9,585 nt of DNA from the NCBI GenBank assembly GCA_030538175.1, contig JAUNUL010000090.1, positions 1-9,585 on the forward strand, written 5' to 3'. Every line of letters starts with the position of its first letter. Positions within the stretch are counted from its first letter, which is position 1. Both the position numbers and the translations under genes were made by a program. Of this stretch, positions 1 to 6,938 are shown piece after piece. The notes below the pieces were generated by a model, which worked only from the letters and a program-made list of their open reading frames with translations, had not been told where the DNA came from and ran no database searches. The DNA is from Propionibacteriaceae bacterium (lineage in GTDB: Bacteria > Actinomycetota > Actinomycetes > Propionibacteriales > Propionibacteriaceae).

Positions 1-683
1 CGGTGGGTGCGGTCCGCAGGACAGTCCGCGACGGGAACCGCCCCGGGCTCCGGTGCGGCCGGCTCGGCCGGAGCGTCCTCGGTCGGCATGCCGACCGCGA
101 CACGGGCGGCGCGCAGCACCCGACCCTTGAAGCGATAGCCGACCTGCATCACGTCGAGGACGGTCGGCTCGGTGACCCCGGGCATCGGCGCCTGCATCAG
201 CGCCTCGTGCACCTGCGGATCGAAGACCTCGCCCTTGGCACCGAAGACCTCGAGGCCGTATTTCGTGGTGATCTTCTCCAGCTCGTCCACCAGGAGCTTG
301 AACCCACCGGTGAACTCCTCGTGCTCGCGCGCGATGCGGATGGTGTCGAGGACCCCACCCAGATCGACGATCACGGCTTCGATGCCGGAGTTGCGGGCGA
401 CGTCGCGGTCGCGATCGACGCGGCGCTTGTAGTTGACGTATTCCGCCTGCAGCCGCTGCAGGTCACCGGTGCGCTCGCCCAGCGCCTTCTTCAGGTCAGC
501 CACCTCAGCGGCCAGATCCGGCCCCTGGTCAGCGGCCTGGTCACCAGCGGCGCTCGTCGTAGCGGCAGCCTGCGGCTCGGGGGCGTCGGTCACTTCTCCG
601 GTCACGGTCTCGGCCGCCGGGCTGGTGGCCTCGTCGGTCACGTCCTGCTGATCCAGCGCCTCGGCTCGGGGATCGGGTTCCAC
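1..683 (-). CDS. grpE: GrpE, nucleotide exchange factor for DnaK (3' end outside window)
   Basis: GrpE releases ADP from DnaK in the cytoplasmic DnaK-DnaJ-GrpE chaperone cycle. The 227 visible codons show an acidic, Ala/Pro/Thr-rich disordered start (residues 1-58), the long helix that forms the dimeric coiled coil (about 59-140, including [20 protein letters not shown]), and the C-terminal beta-wing. The family signature begins at about residue 154 (FDPQVHEAL) and continues to [17 protein letters not shown] at about 183-198. I chose the GTG at 683 because GGAG lies 5 nt upstream and no ATG, GTG or TTG occurs in this frame between it and the dnaK stop. The frame itself stays open upstream. 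At least 29 Ala/Pro-rich residues follow the normal end of the beta-wing and no stop is reached before the left edge, so the tail is longer than usual. It lies 127 nt downstream of dnaK, in the usual actinobacterial dnaK-grpE order. Identity is near certain; the exact start is less so. Confidence 0.95.
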   Translation of the reverse strand, partial: MEPDPRAEALDQQDVTDEATSPAAETVTGEVTDAPEPQAAATTSAAGDQAADQGPDLAAEVADLKKALGERTGDLQRLQAEYVNYKRRVDRDRDVARNSGIEAVIVDLGGVLDTIRIAREHEEFTGGFKLLVDELEKITTKYGLEVFGAKGEVFDPQVHEALMQAPMPGVTEPTVLDVMQVGYRFKGRVLRAARVAVGMPTEDAPAEPAAPEPGAVPVADCPADRTH

Positions 684-759
684 GTCTTCTCCAGTCGGGG
701 TGTCGTTGGGCTTCCGGCGCGGACCACATGGTCCGCGATCACGGGCATCAATGTACGCC

Positions 760-800
760 GGGCCGGGGCTCGGGGGCTCTCGCCTGCCGAGCCCCGGCCC
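760..800 (-). promoter_or_regulatory. Perfect 14-bp inverted repeat between dnaK and grpE
   Basis: The arm at 760-773 (GGGCCGGGGCTCGG) is the exact reverse complement of the arm at 787-800, with a 13-nt loop (774-786). It begins 10 nt after the dnaK stop and ends 76 nt before the grpE start. In RNA this would be a very stable GC hairpin. No U-run follows on the minus strand, so it is not a canonical Rho-independent terminator. Reasonable roles are partial attenuation or a 3' stabiliser and processing site that makes DnaK more abundant than GrpE. The structure is directly visible; the role is inferred. Confidence 0.6.
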
Positions 801-810
801 AGCGGTGGGG

Positions 811-2688
<1,878 letters not shown>

Positions 2689-2727
2689 GGTGGTTCCTCC
2701 CGAAGAAGTGCTTGCTTATTGGATTTT

Positions 2728-2748
2728 CTTAAGCCTGTTCGACTCAAG
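2728..2748. promoter_or_regulatory. HAIR operator 1 (HspR binding site)
   Basis: The known HspR-associated inverted repeat is CTTGAGT-N7-ACTCAAG. Here the arms are CTTAAGC and ACTCAAG with exactly seven bases between them, matching 12 of 14 arm positions; the right arm is perfect. It is the copy closest to dnaK, about 40 bp upstream of the ATG, in the 5' untranslated region if the proposed promoter is right. Confidence 0.8.
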
Positions 2749-2754
2749 TTTCTC

Positions 2755-2775
2755 CTTGAGCCGCTCGGACTCAAC
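2755..2775. promoter_or_regulatory. HAIR operator 2 (HspR binding site)
   Basis: The arms are CTTGAGC and ACTCAAC, separated by seven bases (CGCTCGG), matching the HAIR consensus at 12 of 14 arm positions. Its centre is 27 bp from that of HAIR 1. It overlaps the proposed -10 box and transcription start of dnaK, so HspR bound here should block RNA polymerase. Confidence 0.85.
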
Positions 2776-2802
2776 TATGGCGCGTACGCCAGCAGTGCGC
2801 AA
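2774..2802 (-). promoter_or_regulatory. Candidate vegetative promoter of dnaK
   Basis: On the minus strand TTGCGC (2797-2802) lies 17 bp from CATAGT (2774-2779), a moderate match to -35 and -10 boxes. Transcription would start near 2767, inside HAIR 2, giving a leader of about 80 nt. The match is modest (3/6 and 4/6), and its position relative to the operators is the main support. Confidence 0.35.
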
Positions 2803-2807
2803 GCGAA

Positions 2808-2828
2808 GTTGAGCTCACTCGACTCAAC
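2808..2828. promoter_or_regulatory. HAIR operator 3 (HspR binding site)
   Basis: The arms are GTTGAGC and ACTCAAC with seven bases between. They match 11 of 14 consensus arm positions, but the two arms are highly symmetric with each other: AGTTGAG at 2807-2813 pairs with CTCAACT at 2823-2829. Its centre is 53 bp upstream of HAIR 2, about five helical turns, and it lies just upstream of the proposed -35 box. Confidence 0.8.
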
Positions 2829-2875
2829 TCCGGGTCGGATCAGGTTATTCCCCCACCTCGAACACGGGAATCGTG

Positions 2876-2894
2876 GCGGCGCGACGCCCGCCGC
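2876..2894 (-). terminator. Possible GC hairpin terminator after the maleylpyruvate isomerase-like gene
   Basis: GCGGCG (2876-2881) pairs with CGCCGC (2889-2894) across a 7-nt loop. It begins 6 nt after the stop codon of the upstream minus-strand gene and precedes the dnaK control region. There is no U tract, so this is a weak call. Confidence 0.25.
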
Positions 2895-2900
2895 GACCCA

Positions 2901-3734
2901 TCAGAAGATCACCCTGGCCGCGCGCAGAGCCTCGACCACGGCCGGATCACCGTCGGCGGAGCCGGCTTCGCCGCGCAGTGACTCAGCCACGAACCGGCAT
3001 TCGTCGCTGCGCCCGGAGAGCAGCCGCAGGTACGCCACCGCGTCCTCGGTGACGTGGGCGACGGGCGGGCCGTCACCGATCCGCCACCGGCCACCGCCCG
3101 GGCCCGTGAGGGTCAACTCCACCGGTGGGCCCGACCACTCGGCCGCCAGGTCCCGGATCACCTGTTGCACCAACTCGCCCTCGGCGCTGGTGATCTCGCG
3201 CTCGCGACCCACGGCACGGGTGAGGTCGATCCGGTGCAGCCAGATGTCCCGCAGGTGGATCACGTCCAGGAAGGTGCTCAGCGTCGAACCCGAGGGCAAC
3301 CCTGCACTGGGCGGCATCGTCCGCCGGCGCAGGAATCCGGGCCACCCGGCCGTCAGTTTGGCCGGCGCCCGCGTGCCCCAGCGCGTCAGGTCACGGACCA
3401 GTTCGTCGTCGGAGAGGCCTGCGCGGCTGGCGATCTGTGACCGGCACATGTAGTCCACGAACTCGGTCGGGCTCTTGCGCGACTTCCACCCGGCGTACCC
3501 GTAGTGGCGGAGCATCGCCAGCTTGCGCACGGCACATTCGGCGGAGCCGGCGAGGTGGGCGACCATGTCGCGCACGGTCCAACCCGTGCAGTCGGTCGGC
3601 CGCGACCAGTCGTCCCGGGAGAACGACTCGACGAGGGCGATCAGGGCGGCGTACTCCGCCTCGAGAGCAGGACGGGCGACAGCGGGCGGGGTCTGGACGA
3701 TGTCGATGGCGGAGATCGAGGGGTCGTTGGTCAT
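2901..3734 (-). CDS. Maleylpyruvate isomerase family mycothiol-dependent enzyme (DinB-like)
   Basis: The 277-residue protein has the layout of the mycothiol-dependent maleylpyruvate isomerase family: an N-terminal DinB-like four-helix metal-binding domain (about 22-195) and a small C-terminal alpha/beta domain (about 203-277). The first helix carries CTGWTVRDMVAHLAG with His60. A second motif, HLRDIWLHRIDL, supplies Asp163 and His167 with D-x3-H spacing. His60, Asp163 and His167 fit the family's His/acidic/His metal triad, which in characterised isomerases is His, Glu, His. Members use mycothiol as a thiol cofactor in isomerisation, conjugation or detoxification; the substrate here is unknown. 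I chose the ATG at 3734 because AGGAGG lies 8 nt upstream. A longer in-frame reading exists but runs back through vapC on the same strand and would lose this site. It has its own candidate promoter and is probably transcribed alone. Confidence 0.88.
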   Translation of the reverse strand: MTNDPSISAIDIVQTPPAVARPALEAEYAALIALVESFSRDDWSRPTDCTGWTVRDMVAHLAGSAECAVRKLAMLRHYGYAGWKSRKSPTEFVDYMCRSQIASRAGLSDDELVRDLTRWGTRAPAKLTAGWPGFLRRRTMPPSAGLPSGSTLSTFLDVIHLRDIWLHRIDLTRAVGREREITSAEGELVQQVIRDLAAEWSGPPVELTLTGPGGGRWRIGDGPPVAHVTEDAVAYLRLLSGRSDECRFVAESLRGEAGSADGDPAVVEALRAARVIF

Positions 3735-3755
3735 GGCACGCTCCTCCTGGAACGG

Positions 3756-3765
3756 GGTTATAACC
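3756..3765. promoter_or_regulatory. 10-bp palindrome GGTTATAACC at a likely transcription start
   Basis: GGTTATAACC is a perfect palindrome 22 bp upstream of the isomerase-like gene's ATG and directly downstream of its candidate -10 box. AT-rich sequence stands out in this GC-rich window. It could be a repressor half-site or chance. Confidence 0.35.
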
Positions 3766-3767
3766 GA

Positions 3768-3796
3768 ATTATTCGCTCGCGGCGAGGAGGAAGCAA
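3768..3796 (-). promoter_or_regulatory. Candidate promoter of the maleylpyruvate isomerase-like gene
   Basis: On the minus strand TTGCTT (3791-3796) and AATAAT (3768-3773) are separated by 17 bp. The -10 box matches consensus at 5 of 6 positions and the -35 at 3 of 6. The start would fall near 3761, within the palindrome, about 25-30 nt before the ATG and just upstream of its AGGAGG site. The 77-nt gap to vapC holds nothing else I can identify. Confidence 0.5.
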
Positions 3797-3811
3797 TGGC
3801 TGAGGGGTGCC

Positions 3812-4255
3812 CTAACCCTCGCGGGCCTGGATGAGTAGGGCCAGCTCGCGGTCGCGAGGATCCAGCCACTCGAGCAGTGCCCTGTCGAACGTGGCGAGGA
3901 CAGCACCCTCGGCACGGGCGAGGTTGACCAGGTGCAGATCCGTCACCTGCCGGTGCCCCTGCAGGACACGGGTTTCCACCCGGGGATCCGCCAAGGTCGT
4001 CCGGTCGGCCAGGAACTGCCAGCGAGGATCGGTGCGGAACCCGCTGACCACCGCCTGCACTTCGCCGATCGACCGCTGCGCCCCGACAACCAGGGGGTTC
4101 AGCAGCAGTCGGAACAGCCCGGCCTCCGTCACGGGACACGTTGCCCAGCGGGAAACCCCACGCAGGAATGCATGAGCGTCATGGTGGCGGAGGTGGCTGG
4201 TCACGCAGAGTGCAACCAGCGCGTTCACATCGAACAGAACTGGCCGGTCAGTCAT
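3812..4255 (-). CDS. vapC: VapC family PIN-domain ribonuclease toxin
   Basis: VapC toxins are Mg2+-dependent endoribonucleases that cleave tRNA or rRNA and stop translation when free of VapB. This 147-residue protein is one PIN domain of normal length with all four acidic positions: Asp9 in LFDVNAL, Glu44 in CPVTEAGLFRLL, Asp106 in RQVTDLHLVNLA and Asp124 in LATFDRALL. The toxin is therefore predicted to be active. I chose the ATG at 4255: it overlaps the vapB stop (ATGACTGA, 8 nt), the usual translational coupling of such pairs, and places the first catalytic Asp at residue 9. A start 12 codons upstream would add residues inside vapB. The cellular target cannot be read from the sequence. Confidence 0.92.
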   Translation of the reverse strand: MTDRPVLFDVNALVALCVTSHLRHHDAHAFLRGVSRWATCPVTEAGLFRLLLNPLVVGAQRSIGEVQAVVSGFRTDPRWQFLADRTTLADPRVETRVLQGHRQVTDLHLVNLARAEGAVLATFDRALLEWLDPRDRELALLIQAREG

Positions 4256-4475
4256 CGCGGTGCTCAGCCACCAGCTCGTCCGTGACGACATGGCCCGGCT
4301 CGCCGATCAACACGGGGAACGGGCTGTAGGAGAAATCAGCTCGCGGCTTGGACTCGCAGTCGATCCCCTTGCGGGCGAGCCGACTCACAGCAGCCCCCAG
4401 GGAAATCTTGTGGCTGGCCGCCGCAGCGCGGGCAACGGCAAGGACGTCGTCATCGATCTCCAACGTTGTTCGCAT
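4248..4475 (-). CDS. vapB: VapB-type antitoxin, ribbon-helix-helix
   Basis: This 75-residue protein is the antitoxin partner of the overlapping vapC. Residues 1-40 form a ribbon-helix-helix DNA-binding domain: the strand MRTTLEIDDDVL, then VARAAAASHKISLGAAVSRLARKGI with the helix-turn around KISLG. The C-terminal part, with SYSPFPVLIGEPGHVVTDELVAEH, should wrap around the toxin's active site. VapB normally represses its own operon as a VapBC complex. The ATG at 4475 is preferred because a -10 box lies 6 nt upstream, suggesting a leaderless transcript, and because the family starts at this strand. A GTG two codons upstream (4481) is the alternative, adding two residues. No Shine-Dalgarno sequence is visible before either. 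Confidence 0.88.
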   Translation of the reverse strand: MRTTLEIDDDVLAVARAAAASHKISLGAAVSRLARKGIDCESKPRADFSYSPFPVLIGEPGHVVTDELVAEHRDD

Positions 4476-4480
4476 GGACA

Positions 4481-4504
4481 CATCATAACATCACCGCATC
4501 ACAT
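4481..4504. repeat. Three CATCA repeats with 8-bp period (candidate VapBC operator)
   Basis: CATCA occurs at 4481-4485, 4489-4493 and 4497-4501, an exact 8-bp period with variable triplets between (TAA, CCG, CAT). The array covers the proposed -10 box and ends 5 bp before the vapB ATG. Ribbon-helix-helix dimers such as MetJ and omega bind short direct repeats spaced 7-8 bp, so this is a good candidate operator for VapB. The repeats are seen; binding is inferred. Confidence 0.5.
4482..4487 (-). promoter_or_regulatory. -10 box of a probable leaderless vapBC promoter
   Basis: TATGAT on the minus strand matches the -10 consensus at 5 of 6 positions and is separated from the vapB ATG by 6 nt, so transcription would begin at or next to the A of the start codon. 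Leaderless mRNAs are common in actinobacteria and in their toxin-antitoxin operons. No convincing -35 box is seen. Confidence 0.5.
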
Positions 4505-4532
4505 TCCCCTTGAGAGGACCCACGGATGGCCG

Positions 4533-5174
4533 TCACTCAGCGGCGCGGCGGGCGTGGTCGGCCGCCCAGATGTGCAGGTCGACCGCAGCTTCCCGCAGTG
4601 AGGCGCCGACCCGGTCGCAGATGCCGGCCGCGGTATCCGCGTCGAGGACCAGTTGGGGCGTACGGCCCGGCAACGCAGCGTCCGCGATCCGCAACGCGGC
4701 CCACTGCTGGAGCACCGCGACGGTGAGGCCGGGAAAGTCATAGGTCTGCACGGCCAACCCGGCCCGACACGCGGGAACCGTGAGGTCGGCGTGGGTGCCC
4801 GCGACGACGGTGGCGCCGCGTACGCCCGCGAGTCCCAGCGCCGCAGCCCGGACGGCCGCGCCCATCCGGTCCACCTCATCCCAATAGACCAGGGGCGCGA
4901 CCGGCGGGAAGCGCCAGCGGTCACGGGTCGGCGGCACGTAGTGATACGGCCCCGGCACCCGCTCCCGCCAGCGCAACAGGTGCGATGTCTTCCCCGCACC
5001 CTTCGGCCCGATGAGTTGGATCAGGGTCCGGGTGCCGGGTTCCGGTGGTTCGGGTACGCCGGCCCGCGCGATCCACAGGCCCGGTTCAACGCCGGCCTCG
5101 GCTTCGGCGAGGAAGGGGTTGCGGGCCAGGCCGAGCCGGGCGTACCCGGAGCCGTCGGCGTACGCGAACTGCAT
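4533..5174 (-). CDS. P-loop ATPase, unknown function, last gene of the arrestin-like cassette
   Basis: A 213-residue soluble protein with a clear P-loop: Walker A GPKGAGKTS at 56-64, after a hydrophobic strand (LIQLI). A Walker B candidate, PLVYWDEVDRM (94-104), supplies Asp99 and Glu100, and a sensor-like strand GATVVAGTHAD (120-130) ends in Thr/His. The N-terminus (LARNPFLAEAE, about 16-26) recalls the ARNPF start of some AAA-type ATPases of transposon and secretion systems. No signal peptide or membrane helix is seen, and there is no lid or effector domain beyond the single core, so it probably acts through partners. I chose the ATG at 5174, 13 nt after the arrestin-like gene's stop; longer in-frame starts would overlap that gene. 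The ribosome site is weak (GCGAG), so translational coupling is likely. Function unknown; it may power or switch the membrane proteins encoded upstream. Confidence 0.75.
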   Translation of the reverse strand: MQFAYADGSGYARLGLARNPFLAEAEAGVEPGLWIARAGVPEPPEPGTRTLIQLIGPKGAGKTSHLLRWRERVPGPYHYVPPTRDRWRFPPVAPLVYWDEVDRMGAAVRAAALGLAGVRGATVVAGTHADLTVPACRAGLAVQTYDFPGLTVAVLQQWAALRIADAALPGRTPQLVLDADTAAGICDRVGASLREAAVDLHIWAADHARRAAE

Positions 5175-5187
5175 CGGAACGCTCGCC

Positions 5188-5556
5188 TCAGAGCAGGCGC
5201 GGGGACACGACGAAATCGCGGGACTGCTTCGGGTCGATCGCCAGGGAGACATCCACCCGGGCGGTCACTGACCAGAGCACGCGCAGGAGCTTCCCGTGAT
5301 ACGTCACCGGGCCGTCCGGCGGGAGCTGGAACTGGAACGGGAACGTCGTGACCGTGGTCGGCTGACCGGACGTGAACGGGATGTTGAACGTCGCGATGAC
5401 CCCGGTGTCGGTGTCGCCACGGCCCTCGGTCCGCCAACCGACGGTGATGATGAACGCACGCCCGCGGGTGACCCCGACCGGATCCCAGGTGGCAACGCCA
5501 TAGACCGACTGGCCGACCACGAACGGCTCAGGGGTTTCGAACTCAACGGAGATCAC
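5188..5556 (-). CDS. Small arrestin-like (arrestin/Vps26/Spo0M fold) protein
   Basis: A 122-residue soluble protein that looks all-beta. The segment FPFQFQLPPDGPVTYHGKLLRVLWSVTARVDV (about 70-101) follows the arrestin-fold pattern of a strand ending in LP-x-x-GP-x-(S/T)Y-x-G, then an alternating strand with W-x-V-x-A-x-(L/V)-D, as in Spo0M/Vps26-like bacterial proteins. Its length fits a single arrestin lobe rather than the usual two. I chose the GTG at 5556 because GGAGG lies 6 nt upstream; the gene then overlaps the upstream gene's end by 14 nt, implying coupled translation. It probably acts as a protein-protein adaptor between the two membrane proteins and the ATPase. The fold is assigned by pattern only; a structure prediction would settle it. 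Confidence 0.65.
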   Translation of the reverse strand: MISVEFETPEPFVVGQSVYGVATWDPVGVTRGRAFIITVGWRTEGRGDTDTGVIATFNIPFTSGQPTTVTTFPFQFQLPPDGPVTYHGKLLRVLWSVTARVDVSLAIDPKQSRDFVVSPRLL

Positions 5557-6229
5557 GGACCACCTCCGGGGCGACCGGCAGAACGAATGCATTGCGGATG
5601 CTGGGACGGCCCTCGACGGTGGCCTCGATCGTCAACCGCCAGGTGATGGCGTTGTCGGGGGCGCTGAACGACGGCGGGAGTTCGGGCGGCAAATAGAACC
5701 GCCAAGTGCCGTGCAGAACCGCGGCGTCACCGACGGAATCGGCGATCGGCTGATCAAGCCGGTACTGCCACAGGTCATGGGTCTGCGTCGAGGTGTCGGT
5801 GCCGCTCTTGTAGCGAACCCACTCGTTGCACGACAGCGTCGCCCACACGATGGTGACCGGCGCCCGACCGGTCCTCGGCTGGGTGTAACGAACCGTCATG
5901 TCCTCACCCATGCGCAGCGGCAGCCTCGGCAGCAGCAATTCCGCATCGCCCAGCGTGGCGCGGCGGTGCCGCTTGATGGCTGCACTGGTGATGCCCCCCG
6001 ACATGGCGCCCACCAGGAACGCGATGAGGACGGCTCCGCTCGACGCGGAGAAGGCGATGAAAAGAACGAACATCGTCAACAGCGCGGCACCCACCCCCGC
6101 GCCGAGGGACGCAAGACCTGTCCCTCCCTCGCGTGGATCCCGGATCAGCGCGATCCCGTCGGGGCGGCGTTCATGGCGCACGGCCGGCAGCGTTGACGGA
6201 CCCATCGGGACCGGAAGATGACTGCTCAC
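5543..6229 (-). CDS. Two-helix membrane protein with beta-rich, possibly arrestin-like domain (paralogue 2)
   Basis: A 228-residue protein. A short N-terminal segment is followed by two membrane helices (about 38-60 and 64-85), a basic patch (KRHRR, 86-90) and a beta-rich domain (about 95-228). The basic patch predicts that the C-terminal domain is cytoplasmic by the positive-inside rule. The domain shares with the next upstream gene PRLPLR(M/L)GE, EWVRY, a Thr-rich loop before W, PxSF, N-A-(I/L)-x-W and AFVxPVxPEV, so the two are paralogues. The PPSF...NAITWRLTIEA stretch resembles the GP-(S/T)Y...W-x-V-x-A pattern of the arrestin-like neighbour. The start is uncertain: GTG 6229 follows the upstream gene by 31 nt, while ATG 6205 would shorten it by eight residues; neither has a good ribosome site. 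No family known to me fits; function unknown. Confidence 0.7.
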   Translation of the reverse strand: MSSHLPVPMGPSTLPAVRHERRPDGIALIRDPREGGTGLASLGAGVGAALLTMFVLFIAFSASSGAVLIAFLVGAMSGGITSAAIKRHRRATLGDAELLLPRLPLRMGEDMTVRYTQPRTGRAPVTIVWATLSCNEWVRYKSGTDTSTQTHDLWQYRLDQPIADSVGDAAVLHGTWRFYLPPELPPSFSAPDNAITWRLTIEATVEGRPSIRNAFVLPVAPEVVRDLR

Positions 6230-6260
6230 GGGGCCAAGTTAACGACTCCCCGGGCCAGGC

Positions 6261-6938
6261 TCACCGCAACTCCCGCTGCGTGGCACCCCGCACCTCCAGC
6301 CCGGGGATGACCTCCGGCAGCACGGGAACCACGAACGCGGTCTCCACGTTGCGGCCCTTGGTGGTCTCGGCGGTCACGCGGACGACCCACTGCAGGGCGT
6401 TGTTGACAACCTGGAAGGACGGGCGCTGATCAGCCGGGATGCGCCCACGCCAGCTGCCGCGCAGCCGGGAGTCATCGCCGATCGGGTCATCCGGGCGGGC
6501 GGCCTCAAGCTCCTGCGACCACACCAGGTGCGTGTCCGTGGCATGAGCGTTCTGGCCCATCGAATACCGCACCCACTCCTGCAGTTCGAGGACCGCGGTG
6601 ATCTCAGCGACGTTGGCCCGCGAGCTCCGTCGCTGGCTGAAGTGCACCTCCAGCGGCTCACCGAGCCGCAGCGGCAGCCGGGGCACGACGAGTTCACCGG
6701 TGGAGAGTTGGCTCGCGCGATAGATCCCGCGCCCGCCGGCGTACAGAAAGCCGATGCCCGTGCCCAGGCTCGCAACACCCGCGACGATCGCCCACGCCGG
6801 CGTACTCCCCGCGACCGCACCCATCGCTGTCCCGACCACGGCGAACGTGACGCTGCCGAACAGGATGATCATCCCCGCGAGCAGCCACGTGATGTGCAGG
6901 CCGGAACGGGCACGCGGGTTGCTGAGCAGGAGGCTCAT
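6261..6938 (-). CDS. Two-helix membrane protein with beta-rich, possibly arrestin-like domain (paralogue 1)
   Basis: A 225-residue protein with two membrane helices (about 15-37 and 47-68) joined by a short Gly/Ala loop, a basic stretch (GRGIYR, 69-74), and a beta-rich domain (about 80-215). It carries the same motifs as its neighbour: PRLPLRLGE (86-94), EWVRY (121-125), RPSF (172-175), NALQW (180-184) and AFVVPVLPEV (201-210). It ends in a short charged tail. The ATG at 6938 overlaps the hydrolase stop as TGATG and has AAGGA 7 nt upstream, so the start is well supported and translation is coupled to the hydrolase. Function unknown; I infer a membrane anchor that presents a cytosolic arrestin-like domain to the soluble partners encoded downstream. 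Confidence 0.75.
   Translation of the reverse strand: MSLLLSNPRARSGLHITWLLAGMIILFGSVTFAVVGTAMGAVAGSTPAWAIVAGVASLGTGIGFLYAGGRGIYRASQLSTGELVVPRLPLRLGEPLEVHFSQRRSSRANVAEITAVLELQEWVRYSMGQNAHATDTHLVWSQELEAARPDDPIGDDSRLRGSWRGRIPADQRPSFQVVNNALQWVVRVTAETTKGRNVETAFVVPVLPEVIPGLEVRGATQRELR

Noticed and set aside
760..800. Rho-independent terminator between dnaK and grpE
   Set aside because: The hairpin is strong but no U-run follows, and grpE is normally co-transcribed with dnaK, so full termination is unlikely. I kept it as a regulatory structure.
3735..4139. N-terminal extension of the maleylpyruvate isomerase-like protein through the vapC region
   Set aside because: The 135 extra codons have no family match, run through the vapC gene on the same strand in a different frame, and bypass a good AGGAGG-ATG start at 3734.
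6225..6255. Hairpin with CGGGG/CCCCG arms between the two membrane protein genes
   Set aside because: Only 5 bp of stem with a 14-nt loop in GC-rich DNA; this is expected by chance.
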